Assembly (NCBI RefSeq): GCF_036320965.1
Contig: NC_092243.1
Location: forward strand, 426,001-490,000
Length of the DNA stretch: 64,000 nucleotides
From: Panulirus ornatus
Taxonomy: Eukaryota; Arthropoda; Malacostraca; Decapoda; Palinuridae
Reading direction: 5' to 3'
The notes under the pieces are model-generated. The model did not search any database, was not told where the DNA came from, and was given only the letters and a program-made list of their open reading frames with translations. This document shows, in pieces, positions 37,843-49,720 of the stretch. The translations under genes were made by a program, and so were the position numbers. Position 1 is the stretch's first letter; each line of letters opens with the position of its first letter.

Positions 37843-38022
37843 ATAGAAGGCGACTAAAAGGGGAGGGAGTGGGGGGCTGGAAATCCTTCCCTCTCTTTTT
37901 CAATTTTCTAAAAGAGGAACAGAGAAGGGGGGGCCAAGTGAGGATATTCCCTCAAAGGCTCAGTCCTCTGTTCTTAACGCTACTTCACTAAAGAGGGAAA
38001 TGGCGAATAGTATGAAAAAAAT
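37843..38022 (+). mobile_element. Non-autonomous RTE derivative, 5'-truncated copy
   Basis: It begins at tagaaggcgactaaaaggg, which is internal to the head of the family, and ends in aatggcgaatagtatg and a short A run. It directly follows the tail of the inverted LINE with only a few bases between. Confidence 0.82.
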
Positions 38023-38062
38023 AAGTATACACTTCAGGTATATGTATTATCAATACTATATC

Positions 38063-38245
38063 GCTGTATCCTGCGTTAGCAAGTAGCGCCAGGAACAAAC
38101 GAAGGAAGGCCGTATTCCTTCCCATCCATTGTTTATCTGTCGTAATGCACAAACCACAGCTCCTTATCCACAACCAGGGCCCACAGACATCCATGGTTTA
38201 CCCTGGCAGCTTCACATACCCTGGTTCATTCCACTGACAATACGT

Positions 38246-38250
<5 letters not shown>
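38063..38250 (-). mobile_element. Old LINE 3' UTR fragment
   Basis: On the minus strand this matches the long 3' UTR (the ccatggtttaccc and aaccacagctcctt regions, and a gttagcaagtagcgccaggaa tail) with many substitutions. No coding sequence is left. It ends at an (AT)n tract. Confidence 0.7.

Positions 38251-38313
<63 letters not shown>
38250..38313. repeat. (AT)n tract
   Basis: AT repeat between an old LINE tail fragment and a non-autonomous RTE derivative. Confidence 0.95.
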
Positions 38314-38316
<3 letters not shown>

Positions 38317-38567
38317 CCCTGGGGATAGGGGAGAAAGAATACTTCCCACGTATTCCCTGCGTGTCGTAGAAGGCGACTAAAAGGGGAGGGAGCGGGGGGG
38401 CTGGAAATCCTCCCCTCTCATTATTTTTTTTTTTTTCATTTTCCAAAAGAAGAACAGAGAAGGGGGCCAGGTGAGGATATTCCCTCAAAGGCCCAGTTCT
38501 CTGTTCTTAAAGCTACCTCGCTAACGCGGGAAATGGCGAATAGTTTGAAAGAAATATATATATATAT
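38314..38567 (+). mobile_element. Non-autonomous RTE derivative, full copy
   Basis: It runs from tccctggggataggggag to gcgggaaatggcgaatagtt and an A-rich/(AT) tail, about 240 bp. The first ~200 bp align with the LINE 5' UTR and the first codons up to the ggctcag block. The last ~45 bp align with the LINE 3' tail. There is no ORF. It has no tRNA-like A or B box, so it is an internally deleted LINE relative rather than a tRNA SINE. Confidence 0.85.
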
Positions 38568-38579
38568 ATGTTTCCTATT
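38568..38579. repeat. Target-site duplication, left copy
   Basis: The 12 bases atgtttcctatt are repeated exactly at 41782-41793 and bracket the LINE insertion. Confidence 0.88.
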
Positions 38580-41500
38580 TCTTTCTAAAATGGGAAACAG
38601 AAGAAGGAGTCACGCGGGGAGTGCTCATCCTCCTCGAAGGCTCAGAGTGGGGTGCCTAAATGTGTGTGGATGTAACCAAGATGTGAAAAAAGGAGAGATA
38701 GGTAGTATGTTTGAGGAAAGGAACCTGGATGTTTTGGCTCTGAGTGAAACGAAGCTCAAGGGTAAAGGGGAAGAGTGGTTTGGAAATGTCTGGGGAGTGA
38801 AGTCAGGGGTTAGTGAGAGGACAAGAGCAAGGGAAGGAGTAGCAATACTCCTGAAACAGGAGTTGTGGGAGTATGTGATAGAATGTAAGAAAGTAAATTC
38901 TCGATTAATACGGGTGAAATTGAAAGTTGATGGAGAGAGGTGGGTGATTATTGGTACATATGCACCTGGGCATGAGAAGAAAGATCATGAGAGGCAAGTG
39001 TTTTGGGAGCAGCTAAATGAGTGTGTTAGCGGTTTTGATGCACGAGACCGGGTTATAGTGATGGGTGATTTGAATGCAAAGGTGAGTAATGTGGCAGTTG
39101 AGGGAATAATTGGTATGCATGGGGTGTTCAGTGTTGTAAATGGAAATGGTGAAGAGCTTGTAGATTTATGTGCTGAAAAAGGACTGATGATTGGGAATAC
39201 CTGGTTTAAAAAGCGAGATATACATAAGTATACTTATGTAAGTAGGAGAGATGGCCAGAGAGCGTTATTGGATTACGTGTTAATTGACAGGCGTGCGAAA
39301 GAGAGACTTTTGGATGTCAATGTGCTGAGAGGTGCAACTGGAGGGATGTCTGATCATTATCTTGTGGAGGCTAAGGTGAAGATTAGTATGGGTTTTCAGA
39401 AAAGAAGAGTGAATGTTGGGGTGAAGAAGGTGGTGAGAGTAAGTGAGCTTGGGAAGGAGACCTGTGTGAAGAAGTAACTGTGTACAGAATGGAAAAAGGT
39501 GAGAACAATGGAAGTAAGGGGTGTGGGGGAGGAATGGGATGTATTTAGGGAATCAGTGATGGATTGCGCAAAAGATGCTTGTGGCATGAGAAGAGTGGGA
39601 GGTGGGCTGTTTAGAAAGGGTAGTGAGTGGTGGGATGAAGAAGTAAGAGTATTAGTGAAAGAGAAGAGAGAGGCATTTGGACGATTTTTGCAGGGAAAAA
39701 ATGCAATTGAGTGGGAGAAGTATAAAAGAAAGAGACAGGAGGTCAAGAGAAAGGTGCAAGAGGTGAAAAAAAGGGCAAATGAGAGTTGGGGTGAGAGACT
39801 ATCAGTAAATTTTAGGGAGAATAAAAAGATGTTCTGGAAGGAGGTAAATAGGGTGCGTAAGACAAGGGAGCAAATGGGAACTTCAGTGAAGGGCGTAAAT
39901 GGGGAGGTGATAACAAGTAGTGGTGATGTGAGAAGGAGATGGAATGAGTATTTTGAAGGTTTGTTGAATGTGTCTGATGACAGAGTGGCAGATATAGGGT
40001 GTTTGGGTCGAGGTGGTGTGCAAAGTGAGAGGGTTAGGGAAAATGATTTGGTAAACAGAGAAGAGGTAGTAAAAGCTTTGCGGAAGATGAAAGCCGGCAA
40101 GGCAGCAGGTTTGGATGGTATTGCAGTGGAATTTATTAAAAAAGGGGGTGACTGTATTGTTGACTGGTTGGTAAGGTTATTTAATGTATGTATGACTCAT
40201 GGTGAGGTGCCTGAGGATTGGCGGAATGCGTGCATAGTGCCATTGTACAAAGGCAAAGGGGATAAGAGTGAGTGCTCAAATTACAGAGGTATAAGTTTGT
40301 TGAGTATTCCTGGTAAATTATATGGGAGGGTATTGATTGAGAGGGTGAAGGCATGTACAGAGCATCAGATTGGGGAAGAGCAGTGTGGTTTCAGAAGTGG
40401 TAGAGGATGTGTGGATCAGGTGTTTGCTTTGAAGAATGTATGTGAGAAATACTTAGAAAAGCAAATGGATTTGTATGTAGCATTTATGGATCTGGAGAAG
40501 GCATATGATAGAGTTGATAGAGATGCTCTGTGGAAGGTATTAAGAATATATGGTGTGGGAGGCAAGTTGTTAGAAGCAGTGAAAAGTTTTTATCGAGGAT
40601 GTAAGGCATGTGTACGTGTAGGAAGAGAGGAAAGTGATTGGTTCTCAGTGAATGTAGGTTTGCGGCAGGGGTGTGTGATGTCTCCATGGTTGTTTAATTT
40701 GTTTATGGATGGGGTTGTTAGGGAGGTAAATGCAAGAGTCTTGGAAAGAGGGGCAAGTATGAAGTCTGTTGGGGATGAGAGAGCTTGGGAAGTGAGTCAG
40801 TTGTTGTTCGCTGATGATACAGCGCTGGTGGCGGATTCATGTGAGAAACTGCAGAAGCTGGTGACGGAGTTTGGTAAAGTGTGTGGAAGAAGAAAGTTAA
40901 GAGTAAATGTGAATAAGAGCAAGGTTATTAGGTACAGTAGGGTTGAGGGTCAAGTCAATTGGGAGGTGAGTTTGAATGGTGAAAAACTGGAGGAAGTGAA
41001 GTGTTTTAGATATCTGGGAGTGGATCTGTCAGCGGATGGAACCATGGAAGCGGAAGTGGATCATAGGGTGGGGGAGGGGGCGAAAATTTTGGGAGCCTTG
41101 AAAAATGTGTGGAAGTCGAGAACATTATCCCGGAAAGCAAAAATGGGTATGTTTGAAGGAATAGTAGTTCCAACAATGTTGTATGGTTGCGAGGCGTGGG
41201 CTATGGATAGAGTTGTGCGCAGGAGGATGGATGTGCTGGAAATGAGATGTTTGAGGACAATGTGTGGTGTGAGGTGGTTTGATCGAGTAAGTAACGTAAG
41301 GGTAAGAGAGATGTGTGGAAATAAAAAGAGCGTGGTTGAGAGAGCAGAAGAGGGTGTTTTGAAATGGTTTGGGCACATGGAGAGAATGAGTGAGGAAAGA
41401 TTGACCAAGAGGATATATGTGTCGGAGGTGGAGGGAACGAGGAGAAGAGGGAGACCAAATTGGAGGTGGAAAGATGGAGTGAAAAGGATTTTGTGTGATC

Positions 41501-41781
41501 GGGGCCTGAACATGCAGGAGGGTGAAAGGAGGGCAAGGAATAGAGTGAATTGGAGCGATGTGGTATACAGGGGTTGACGTGCTGTCAGTGGATTGAATCA
41601 AGGCATGTGAAGCGTCCGGGGTAAACCATGGAAAGCTGTGTAGGTATGTATATTTCCGTGTGTGGACGTGTGTATGTACATGTGTATGGGGGGGGTTGGG
41701 CCATTTCTTTCGTCTGTTTCCTTGCGCTACCTCGCAAACGCGGGAGACAGCGACAAAGTATAAAAAAAAAAAAAAAAAAAA
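38580..41781 (+). mobile_element. RTE-like LINE, nearly intact, with 12-bp target-site duplication
   Basis: The insertion is exactly bounded by the 12-bp duplication. Its 5' end starts 10 bases before the ATG, so almost all of the 5' UTR is missing. The 3' end is the short-UTR form, ending cgacaaagtat plus about 21 A. The tail abuts the duplication with no AT repeat, which shows that the family's own tail is poly(A) and that the AT tracts belong to targets. It inserted at the junction of an (AT) tail and a tRNA-SINE. This is the best reference copy of the family in the window. Confidence 0.93.
38590..41577 (+). pseudogene. LINE endonuclease-reverse transcriptase ORF with a single nonsense codon
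   Basis: One frame of 996 codons (ATG 38590 to TGA 41575) is broken only by TAA at 39475-39477, made by an in-frame 9-bp deletion relative to sister copies. The N-terminal APE-type endonuclease has LNVCG, ALSETKL, GTYAPG, VMGDLNAK, LLDYVLID and SDHYL (SDH at 39349). The RT has GKAAGLDG, a YRGISLLS block, AFMDLEKAYDRV (catalytic Asp at 40489), LRQGCVMSP and LLFADDTAL (FADD at 40807). The C-terminal part has YGCEAW, KWFGHMERM and GRPNWRWKDG. There is no RNase H and no second ORF, which fits the RTE clade. The protein would nick target DNA and copy LINE RNA there. Confidence 0.9.
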
Positions 41782-41793
41782 ATGTTTCCTATT
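41782..41793. repeat. Target-site duplication, right copy
   Basis: Exact second copy of atgtttcctatt, directly after the A tail of the LINE. Confidence 0.88.
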
Positions 41794-41796
41794 ATA

Positions 41797-41877
41797 CAGT
41801 CCCTTAGCCTAGCGGTTAGCATGCCTGCCTCTTGCACAAGGGGTCCCAGGTTCGATCCTGGCTGTTGGAGGTTTGTA

Positions 41878-41880
<3 letters not shown>
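41797..41880 (+). mobile_element. tRNA-derived SINE
   Basis: An A box (tagcctagcgg, 41805-41815) and B box (ggttcgatcc, 41849-41858) lie at tRNA spacing. They are followed by ggctgttggaggtttgtatg and (AT)n. The T-loop is one base short, so it is a degenerate tRNA-like head and not a functional tRNA. The usual SINE tail present in the copies at 46.5-46.9 kb is replaced by (AT)n here. Confidence 0.78.
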
Positions 41881-41936
<56 letters not shown>

Positions 41937-41964
41937 TATACATATGTGTGTGTGTGTGTGTGTG
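41880..41964. repeat. (AT)n then (GT)n tract
   Basis: About 50 bases of AT pass into a GT run at 41946-41964. Confidence 0.94.
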
Positions 41965-43381
41965 TACAAAGGTACGTCTGTTATCACTGTCATTGGGAAG
42001 TAAATATGTAACACCAGGAATAACGGCTGGTTTACTGACACTAACTTTTGTGTCCAATGACGACATGAAAATATTTCAACGTACAGTCTGTTAGTGTGGA
42101 GCAGAAAAGCTAACGACTGGGGGGCTCTGGCAGAACAATGAAATGAAACTATATCTATAGAACTGTTATATATAAGCCTCCAGTAATGTGAGGTGACACG
42201 TACCTATTCAGAATTCAAGTGAGCAGCCCTGCAAAAAGCTTCTGGTATCCAGGAGTATGTTTAAGTTTCTATACCCCTAGTGATTCACTGTCACCAGGCC
42301 CATGTCTGGGCTGGGACGCTACTGTCTGACTAACGCCGTGAGGTGAGGGGCGGATCACACACACACACACACACACACACACACCAGTGTCCCATTGGCT
42401 GAGCATGATGGTTTGGTAGTGACCGGCTACTTTCAGTAGACAGAACTTGAAAATGCTTAAAATTTTACGACGAATATTCTCTTTCGACTGCTAATATACA
42501 ATGCATTACAATTGTTACATTTATACTTGTAAGCCATAAAGGAATGTATTTCTGTCGGTAGGACATTTTCGAACTCGGAAACGTCCCGAGCGTTTCTTAA
42601 CTTTCAGCGTGGCTGTTGTCTGGTACTTGAGAAAAAATTTATGAATACGTCTAGTTGAGCGACTGCCGAGTAAAGTCTTTTACTAGACCATAAATGAATA
42701 AAAGATGTTATTTGAACAGTGATCATTTGCTTGTTCAACTTATATGCCCCTTTTAATACAGTATATCTAGGGTAAGACTTCATAAAACATTCTAATAAAC
42801 AGCCATTGCGTATTATGATAATATGAAATATTTATAGCATGAAGCAGCAATGCAATGCAAGATATGTTAGTGTTATAAAACTATTTTTATAATTTTCTGA
42901 AGTAATAATAAGAACCATGTATACAAAGTATACTGTGTGTTAAAGCAATTACCATCATTTGTGATCCGGATGTGGAAAAATAAGTGATCCACCTTATGTA
43001 TGTATGAAGCATACTGAGAAATTTGGTTAGAATGTATCATGAATATATCCATTACATTAATGAAACTGTAACATCCACAGGATCGTCGTTTAATAATCTA
43101 ACTTTGTTATGAAAGGAAATCGCATTAACCGAAGTCGTTATCGTTGGATATGACGTCACTTTCCTCTGTGCTTGTATTTATGTTTGGTCTTAGTAGAGAG
43201 AGTCTAATGGTCGCTAATAAAGTCAACATCTCTTTTATATCAGACTGATTAAGTCTGTTTACACAGTATCCAGAAACAGTCTGTGCACATAGATACTGAT
43301 CAACCTTTAAACTGAAAAGCAAGAGAAGAGGGAGTTTAACATGTACAATAGCTAGTTACAATGTTGAATTCAATTCTATTA

Positions 43382-43382
<1 letters not shown>
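41965..43382. other. AT-rich non-coding region
   Basis: No ORF of coding character. A short (AC)n lies at 42355-42384. I see nothing else. Confidence 0.5.

Positions 43383-43461
<79 letters not shown>
43383..43461. repeat. (AG)n microsatellite
   Basis: About 79 bases of AG repeat. Confidence 0.97.
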
Positions 43462-43463
<2 letters not shown>

Positions 43464-44234
43464 ACAAAGTAGTCAAAAGGAATCACTGTCCGGGTCCTGT
43501 TTCATGATATCTAGAAAATCAATTCAATAAACATATAAACAAATATAGGAAATTTAAAGTCTTAACTTTGTCAAAATATTTAAATACTTTTCAATCAGCA
43601 ATGGATAATTAGGCAATATTTTGAGGGGTAATGAAATGGAAAATCTTATTTTGTTTTATCTCGACCAAAATCATAATGTGTATCTATATCATTTTGCGCA
43701 ATACGATGGTAGGCTGATGTTCTGTTAATCTTTGAGGAGGATATGAATATCGTGATTTTGGATCCTTTCGTGAAGGGTAGATACTGGTGAATCAATCATC
43801 AAGAGGACGAGATGGTAGATTTAGAAATGAATGAATGTATGAATGTATGAATGTTCGTAACTAAATAGTCATTCATCTTTATACTAAAATGTTAAACATC
43901 GAGTGTGGCCTCTTACAAAACCTTACAGACATTTGGCTTAACTTTTCCACGGAGGTTAACACTTTGCTTATAAAGTCAAGAAAATCACAGTGGAAAATGA
44001 TGACCAATGCGACACTGAATAAGATTATGTACCGGAGCGCAGTATATCAAAAGTTTTCCGAGGAGGCAGCACATTTTACCCATAGCATGTTCATCGAATC
44101 AGTTGGCACACTGTACAACACTGTACAACATTCACGGTATGAGCGATGATGTGTGAGTAATGAGAGGTTGGTATCTACAGTTGGCCGAGATCGAGGCCTC
44201 TCAACAGACCAAATGAGCACAAACAGCGTGAGAG

Positions 44235-44415
44235 CCTGTGTTCTGCAGGCCTGTAAGGAGTCAGTTTTGTGCAGACCTTTATCAAAAAGCCTCTCTTGTG
44301 CAGACTCGTGGCAGGAAGCCAGTGCTATGCAGATCTGTTACAAGGAGACAGTTTTGTTTAGACATGCTAGGGAGCTAGTGTTGTATAGACGTGTTAAAGC
44401 CCCTCTCAGTCTGTA
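44235..44415. repeat. Diverged ~36-bp tandem repeat, about 5 copies
   Basis: The core gtgcagacctgttacaagga / gccagttttgt recurs with changes (near 44240, 44273, 44300, 44335 and 44370). It keeps a plus-strand frame open over 87 codons, which I do not read as a gene. Confidence 0.6.
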
Positions 44416-44605
44416 GACCATATGGGCTGCCATTCAGTGTCACCGACTTTAAGTTTCATGCCTGCCACATGTCTGAGGTACACGATGACATTTATGTAGA
44501 TATTGGACATGTATGCGCATGTAACACCATGCATCCACACGCAAACATGTACAAAATAACATATGCGAAAACACAGGCAAGTATAACTTTTTACCAACAA
44601 ATACC

Positions 44606-44607
<2 letters not shown>

Positions 44608-44668
<61 letters not shown>
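44608..44668. repeat. (AC)n microsatellite
   Basis: About 60 bases of AC repeat. Confidence 0.97.
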
Positions 44669-45017
44669 GCTCTCAGGCATGAATCCACTGCAGGTCAATT
44701 ACTGCAGGAAAACCCCGCAGGAGAGTCCAATACCACTTTTACTGTGTAATTAATAGATACTGTACCAATATACGTGCAGTAATTACAATTACATTTGGCG
44801 ACGCTACGGTCGTAATTGGTAGGGTAATGCCTCGTATTGCCTGCCACTGGTCCTTGTGATTGGGGATTTTCCTGAGGCCTATCCCATTACGGTGTTTTGC
44901 TCTATCACTGAGACTAACCTGCGGCGAACTGTTAGTGTGTTGGAGACCATGATGCTGGTAGTGACGATGCTGGTCGTGGTCGTCGTGATCATGGAGGGGG
45001 TAGCACTGCTGATGGTG

Positions 45018-45620
45018 ATAGATGTTCACGATGGTTATGGTGGTGATAGGAATGGTGGTGGTGGTGGTGGTGATGATGGTTATGGTGGTGATAGGAATGG
45101 TGGTGGTGGTGTTGGTGATGATGATGATGGTGGTGATAGGAATGGTGGTGGTGGTGGTGGTGGTGGTGATGATGATGGTGGTGATAGGAATGGTGGTGGT
45201 GGTGGTGATGATGATGGTTATGGTGGTGATAGGAATGGTGGTGGTGGTGGTGGTGATGATGATGGTGGTGATAGGAATGGTGGTGGTGGTGGTGATGATG
45301 ATGGTTATGGTGGTGATAGGAATGGTGGTGGTGGTGGTGGTGATGATGGTTATGGTGGTGATAGGAATGGTGGTGGTGGTGGTGGTGATGATGGTTATGG
45401 TGGTGATAGGAATGGTGGTGGTGGTGGTGGTGATGATGGTTATGGTGGTGATAGGAATGGTGGTGGTGGTGATGATGGTTATGGTGGTGATAGGAATGGT
45501 GGTGGTGGTGGTGATGATGATGATGGTGGTGATAGGAATGGTGGTGGTGGTGGTGATGATGATGATGGTGGTGATAGGAATGGTGGTGGTGGTGGTGATG
45601 ATGAAGATGGTGTGGATGAT
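45018..45620. repeat. GGT/GAT-rich minisatellite, ~42-bp unit, about 15 copies
   Basis: Units have the form gatgatggttatggtggtga followed by taggaatgg and a variable run of ggt. Because every indel is a multiple of three, two plus-strand frames stay open (286 and 210 codons). They give a Gly-Asp-rich repeat (GGGGDDGYGGDRN type) or a Val-Met repeat. There is no start context, signal peptide or non-repeat domain, so coding is unlikely. A diverged ggt/gat-rich stretch continues to about 46190. Confidence 0.9.
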
Positions 45621-46404
45621 ATCAATATGTTCACGATGGTTGTGGTCGTGGTAGGGATGGTGGTGATAGTAGTGGCAGTTAAGATGGTCTTGATTGCAAT
45701 GTGTTCATATCTATGATTCTTGTAGTGGTGGTAGTGGTGTTGGTGGTGGTAGTGGTGGTAGTAGTGGTAGAGGAGACTATAGTAGTGCAGATGTAACAGG
45801 TGTTCACAGCGGTCATGGTTGTGATGATTCTATGGATGGCTGCAGTAGTAACTGATGGAATAGTAGTGCTGATGATGTTAGGTGTTCGTGACTGTTATGG
45901 TTGTTAGGTGATGACAGTGTTGATGGAAGCTGGTACAGTGGCGGTTGTTTTTGGTGTGGTAGAGACTATGATGATAGTGGTAGAAGTTGTGTTAGCGGTG
46001 GTACGGGTTGTGGGAGGTAGTGTTGATGCTAATAGTTTTGACTGTGGTGTCTATGGTGGTCATTATGTTGAAATGTTGTGATAATGGTGGCATTGATGGT
46101 GGTGGTGGTGGAGGTGGCCGTGATGGTGAAAGTGTTGGTGTTGGTGGTGGTGATGATAGTGAAGGTGGCGATGATATTGAGGGTAGTTCCATGATACTTT
46201 TCTCAGTCTTCATCACTGAATTGTTAGATTAACTTTGATAATCATCTGACGATGAGAAGAATTATCGTTTAAGGCAATTAAAAGTAAGACTGTTGGAAAT
46301 CATGCTTCTAGTCTCACTTATGTAGTTAGCCAGGTTAAACGAGAGAGAATCAAAGAAACCAAATTATATACGTGTACCATGTAACAGTTGCCAGAAGGAA
46401 TAGC

Positions 46405-46533
46405 AATCCCCCCCCCCCCCGCTCCTCCAGCCAGGTAGCGCCAGGAAAAGACAAAAAAAAGGCCACATTCGTTCACACTCAGTCACAACCTGTCATGTGT
46501 AATGCACCAGAACCACAGCTCCCTTTCCACATC
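46405..46533 (-). mobile_element. LINE long-3'UTR fragment
   Basis: On the minus strand this matches the distal long 3' UTR (aggccacattcgttcacact and aaccacagctccctttccac, seen here in reverse order). It lacks any ORF. It is joined directly to a tRNA-SINE tail at 46534. Confidence 0.78.
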
Positions 46534-46665
46534 TATATATATACGAACAAAGTGCATACGAACGCGTACCTTCATAGAACATACAAACCTCCAACAGTCA
46601 GGATCGAACCCGGGACCCTTGTGCAACAGGCGGGAATGCTACCGGTAGGCTATGATCGCCCCTAA
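46534..46665 (-). mobile_element. tRNA-derived SINE with full tail
   Basis: On the minus strand: an A box (tagcctaccggtagc), a B box (gggttcgatcctg), then gttggaggtttgtatgttc and a tail reading gaaggtacgcgttcgtatgc ending in (AT). The copy abuts a palindrome at its 5' (right) side. Confidence 0.82.
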
Positions 46666-46667
46666 TA

Positions 46668-46710
46668 GGGAAATGACTATTCGAATACTATGTACTCGAA
46701 TACCCTTCGT
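46668..46710. repeat. Palindrome copy 1 beside a tRNA-SINE
   Basis: It begins gggaaatga and holds a self-complementary core with tattcgaa and ctcgaata. It is the inverted copy of the palindrome at 46945-46992. Confidence 0.7.
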
Positions 46711-46811
46711 CTCGCGTTGGTGAGCAACGGAGTTTACACTGGTTATTTCCCATCAGGTTCGCACAGCCAGCAGATAACATTTTACCGAACCTAACTGCAC
46801 AACGCGGAGGT

Positions 46812-46940
46812 ATATGAATGCGAACAAAGTGCATGTGAACGCGCACCTTCATAGAACATACACACCTCCAACAGCCAAGATCGAACCCGGGACCCCTGTC
46901 CAACAGGCTGGAGCACTACCACTAGGCTATGATCGCCCCT
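46812..46940 (-). mobile_element. tRNA-derived SINE, second copy
   Basis: It has the same organisation as the copy about 275 bp upstream: tail (caaagtgcatgtgaacgcgc), B box (gggttcgatc on the minus strand), A box (tagcctagtggtag on the minus strand) and head gggcgatca. It also abuts a palindrome on its 5' side. Confidence 0.82.
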
Positions 46941-46944
46941 AATA

Positions 46945-46992
46945 GGGAAATGAAGGATATTCGAGTACATAGTATTCGAATAATCATTTCCC
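46945..46992. repeat. Palindrome copy 2 beside a tRNA-SINE
   Basis: The 48-bp imperfect hairpin starts gggaaatga and ends tcatttccc, with attcga/tcgaat inner pairing. It is the reverse complement of copy 1 with few differences. Confidence 0.75.
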
Positions 46993-48595
<1,603 letters not shown>

Positions 48596-48681
48596 AACAT
48601 TCTCACGCAAGATATGAGTATTAACGAAACCTAAAACTAAATTCTAAAGTTGTACCAACAATGCCAGAACCCAAACTTGCA

Positions 48682-48806
<125 letters not shown>

Positions 48807-48944
48807 TCACGCTGGAATTATCACAAACCAAGCATTACCGCATAGGATAAGGAACCACAGATCTGGACTTCAGTTTGTACAAGAGTAACAGGTCCTCAAT
48901 GTCCAGCATATTAGAGGATGAGGAACATTGTTGAAATATAAGAC

Positions 48945-49235
48945 AGACGTGTGACCCAGTATAAGACGGAGACAGACTGTGTGACCCAGTATAAGACAGA
49001 GACAGACGTGTGTAGTGTAAGACAGAGACAGACGTGTTACCCAGTATAAGACAGAGGCAGACGTGTGACCCAGTATAAGACAGAGGCAGACGTGTGACCC
49101 AGTATAAGACAGAGGCAGACGTGTGACCCAGTATAAGACAGAGGCAGACGTGTGACCCAGTATAAGACATAGGCAGACGCGTGGCCCAGTATAAGACAGA
49201 GGCAGACGTGTGACCCAGTATAAGACAGAGACAGA
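48945..49235. repeat. 29-bp minisatellite, about 10 copies
   Basis: The unit is gcagacgtgtgacccagtat followed by aagacagag. It keeps all minus-strand frames open over the array. Confidence 0.93.
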
Positions 49236-49239
49236 ACAG

Positions 49240-49720
49240 ACTGTGTGATGTGTGTAGGGTGAACACTAGTGTGTGGTGTGTGTAGGGTGAACACACACTA
49301 CACCAGTGTGTGATGTGTGTCGGGTGAACACTAGTGTGTGGTATGTGTAGGGTGATCACTATTGCGTGGTATGTGTAGGGTGAACACTAGAGTGTGGTAT
49401 GTGTAGGATGAACACTATTGTGTGGTGTGTGTAGGGTGAACACTAGTGTGTGGTGTGTGTAGGGTGAACACTAGTGTGTGGTGTGTGTAGGATGAACACT
49501 AGTGTGTGATGTGTGTAGGGTGAACACTAGTGTGTGGTGTGTGTAGGGTGAATACTAGTGTGTGGTGTGTGAAGGGTGAACACTAGTGTGTGGTGTGTGT
49601 AGGGTGAACATTGGTGTGTGGTGTGTGTAGGGTGAACACTAGTGTGTGGTGTGTGTAGTGGATTACGAGAGTGTGATCTGCGTAGAATGAACACTAGTGT
49701 GTGGAGTGTGTAGGGTGATC
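49240..49720. repeat. 28-bp minisatellite, about 17 copies
   Basis: The unit is tagtgtgtggtgtgtgtagg followed by gtgaacac, with scattered substitutions. It follows the 29-bp array almost directly. Confidence 0.93.

Noticed and set aside
41797..41880. Functional tRNA gene
   Set aside because: The A and B boxes are present, but the T-loop is a base short, the acceptor stem does not form, and the same unit recurs with a SINE tail elsewhere.
44856..45716. 286-codon Gly/Asp-rich open frame and an overlapping Val/Met-rich frame
   Set aside because: Both come from a GGT/GAT minisatellite whose indels are multiples of three. There is no non-repeat domain, signal peptide or splice support.
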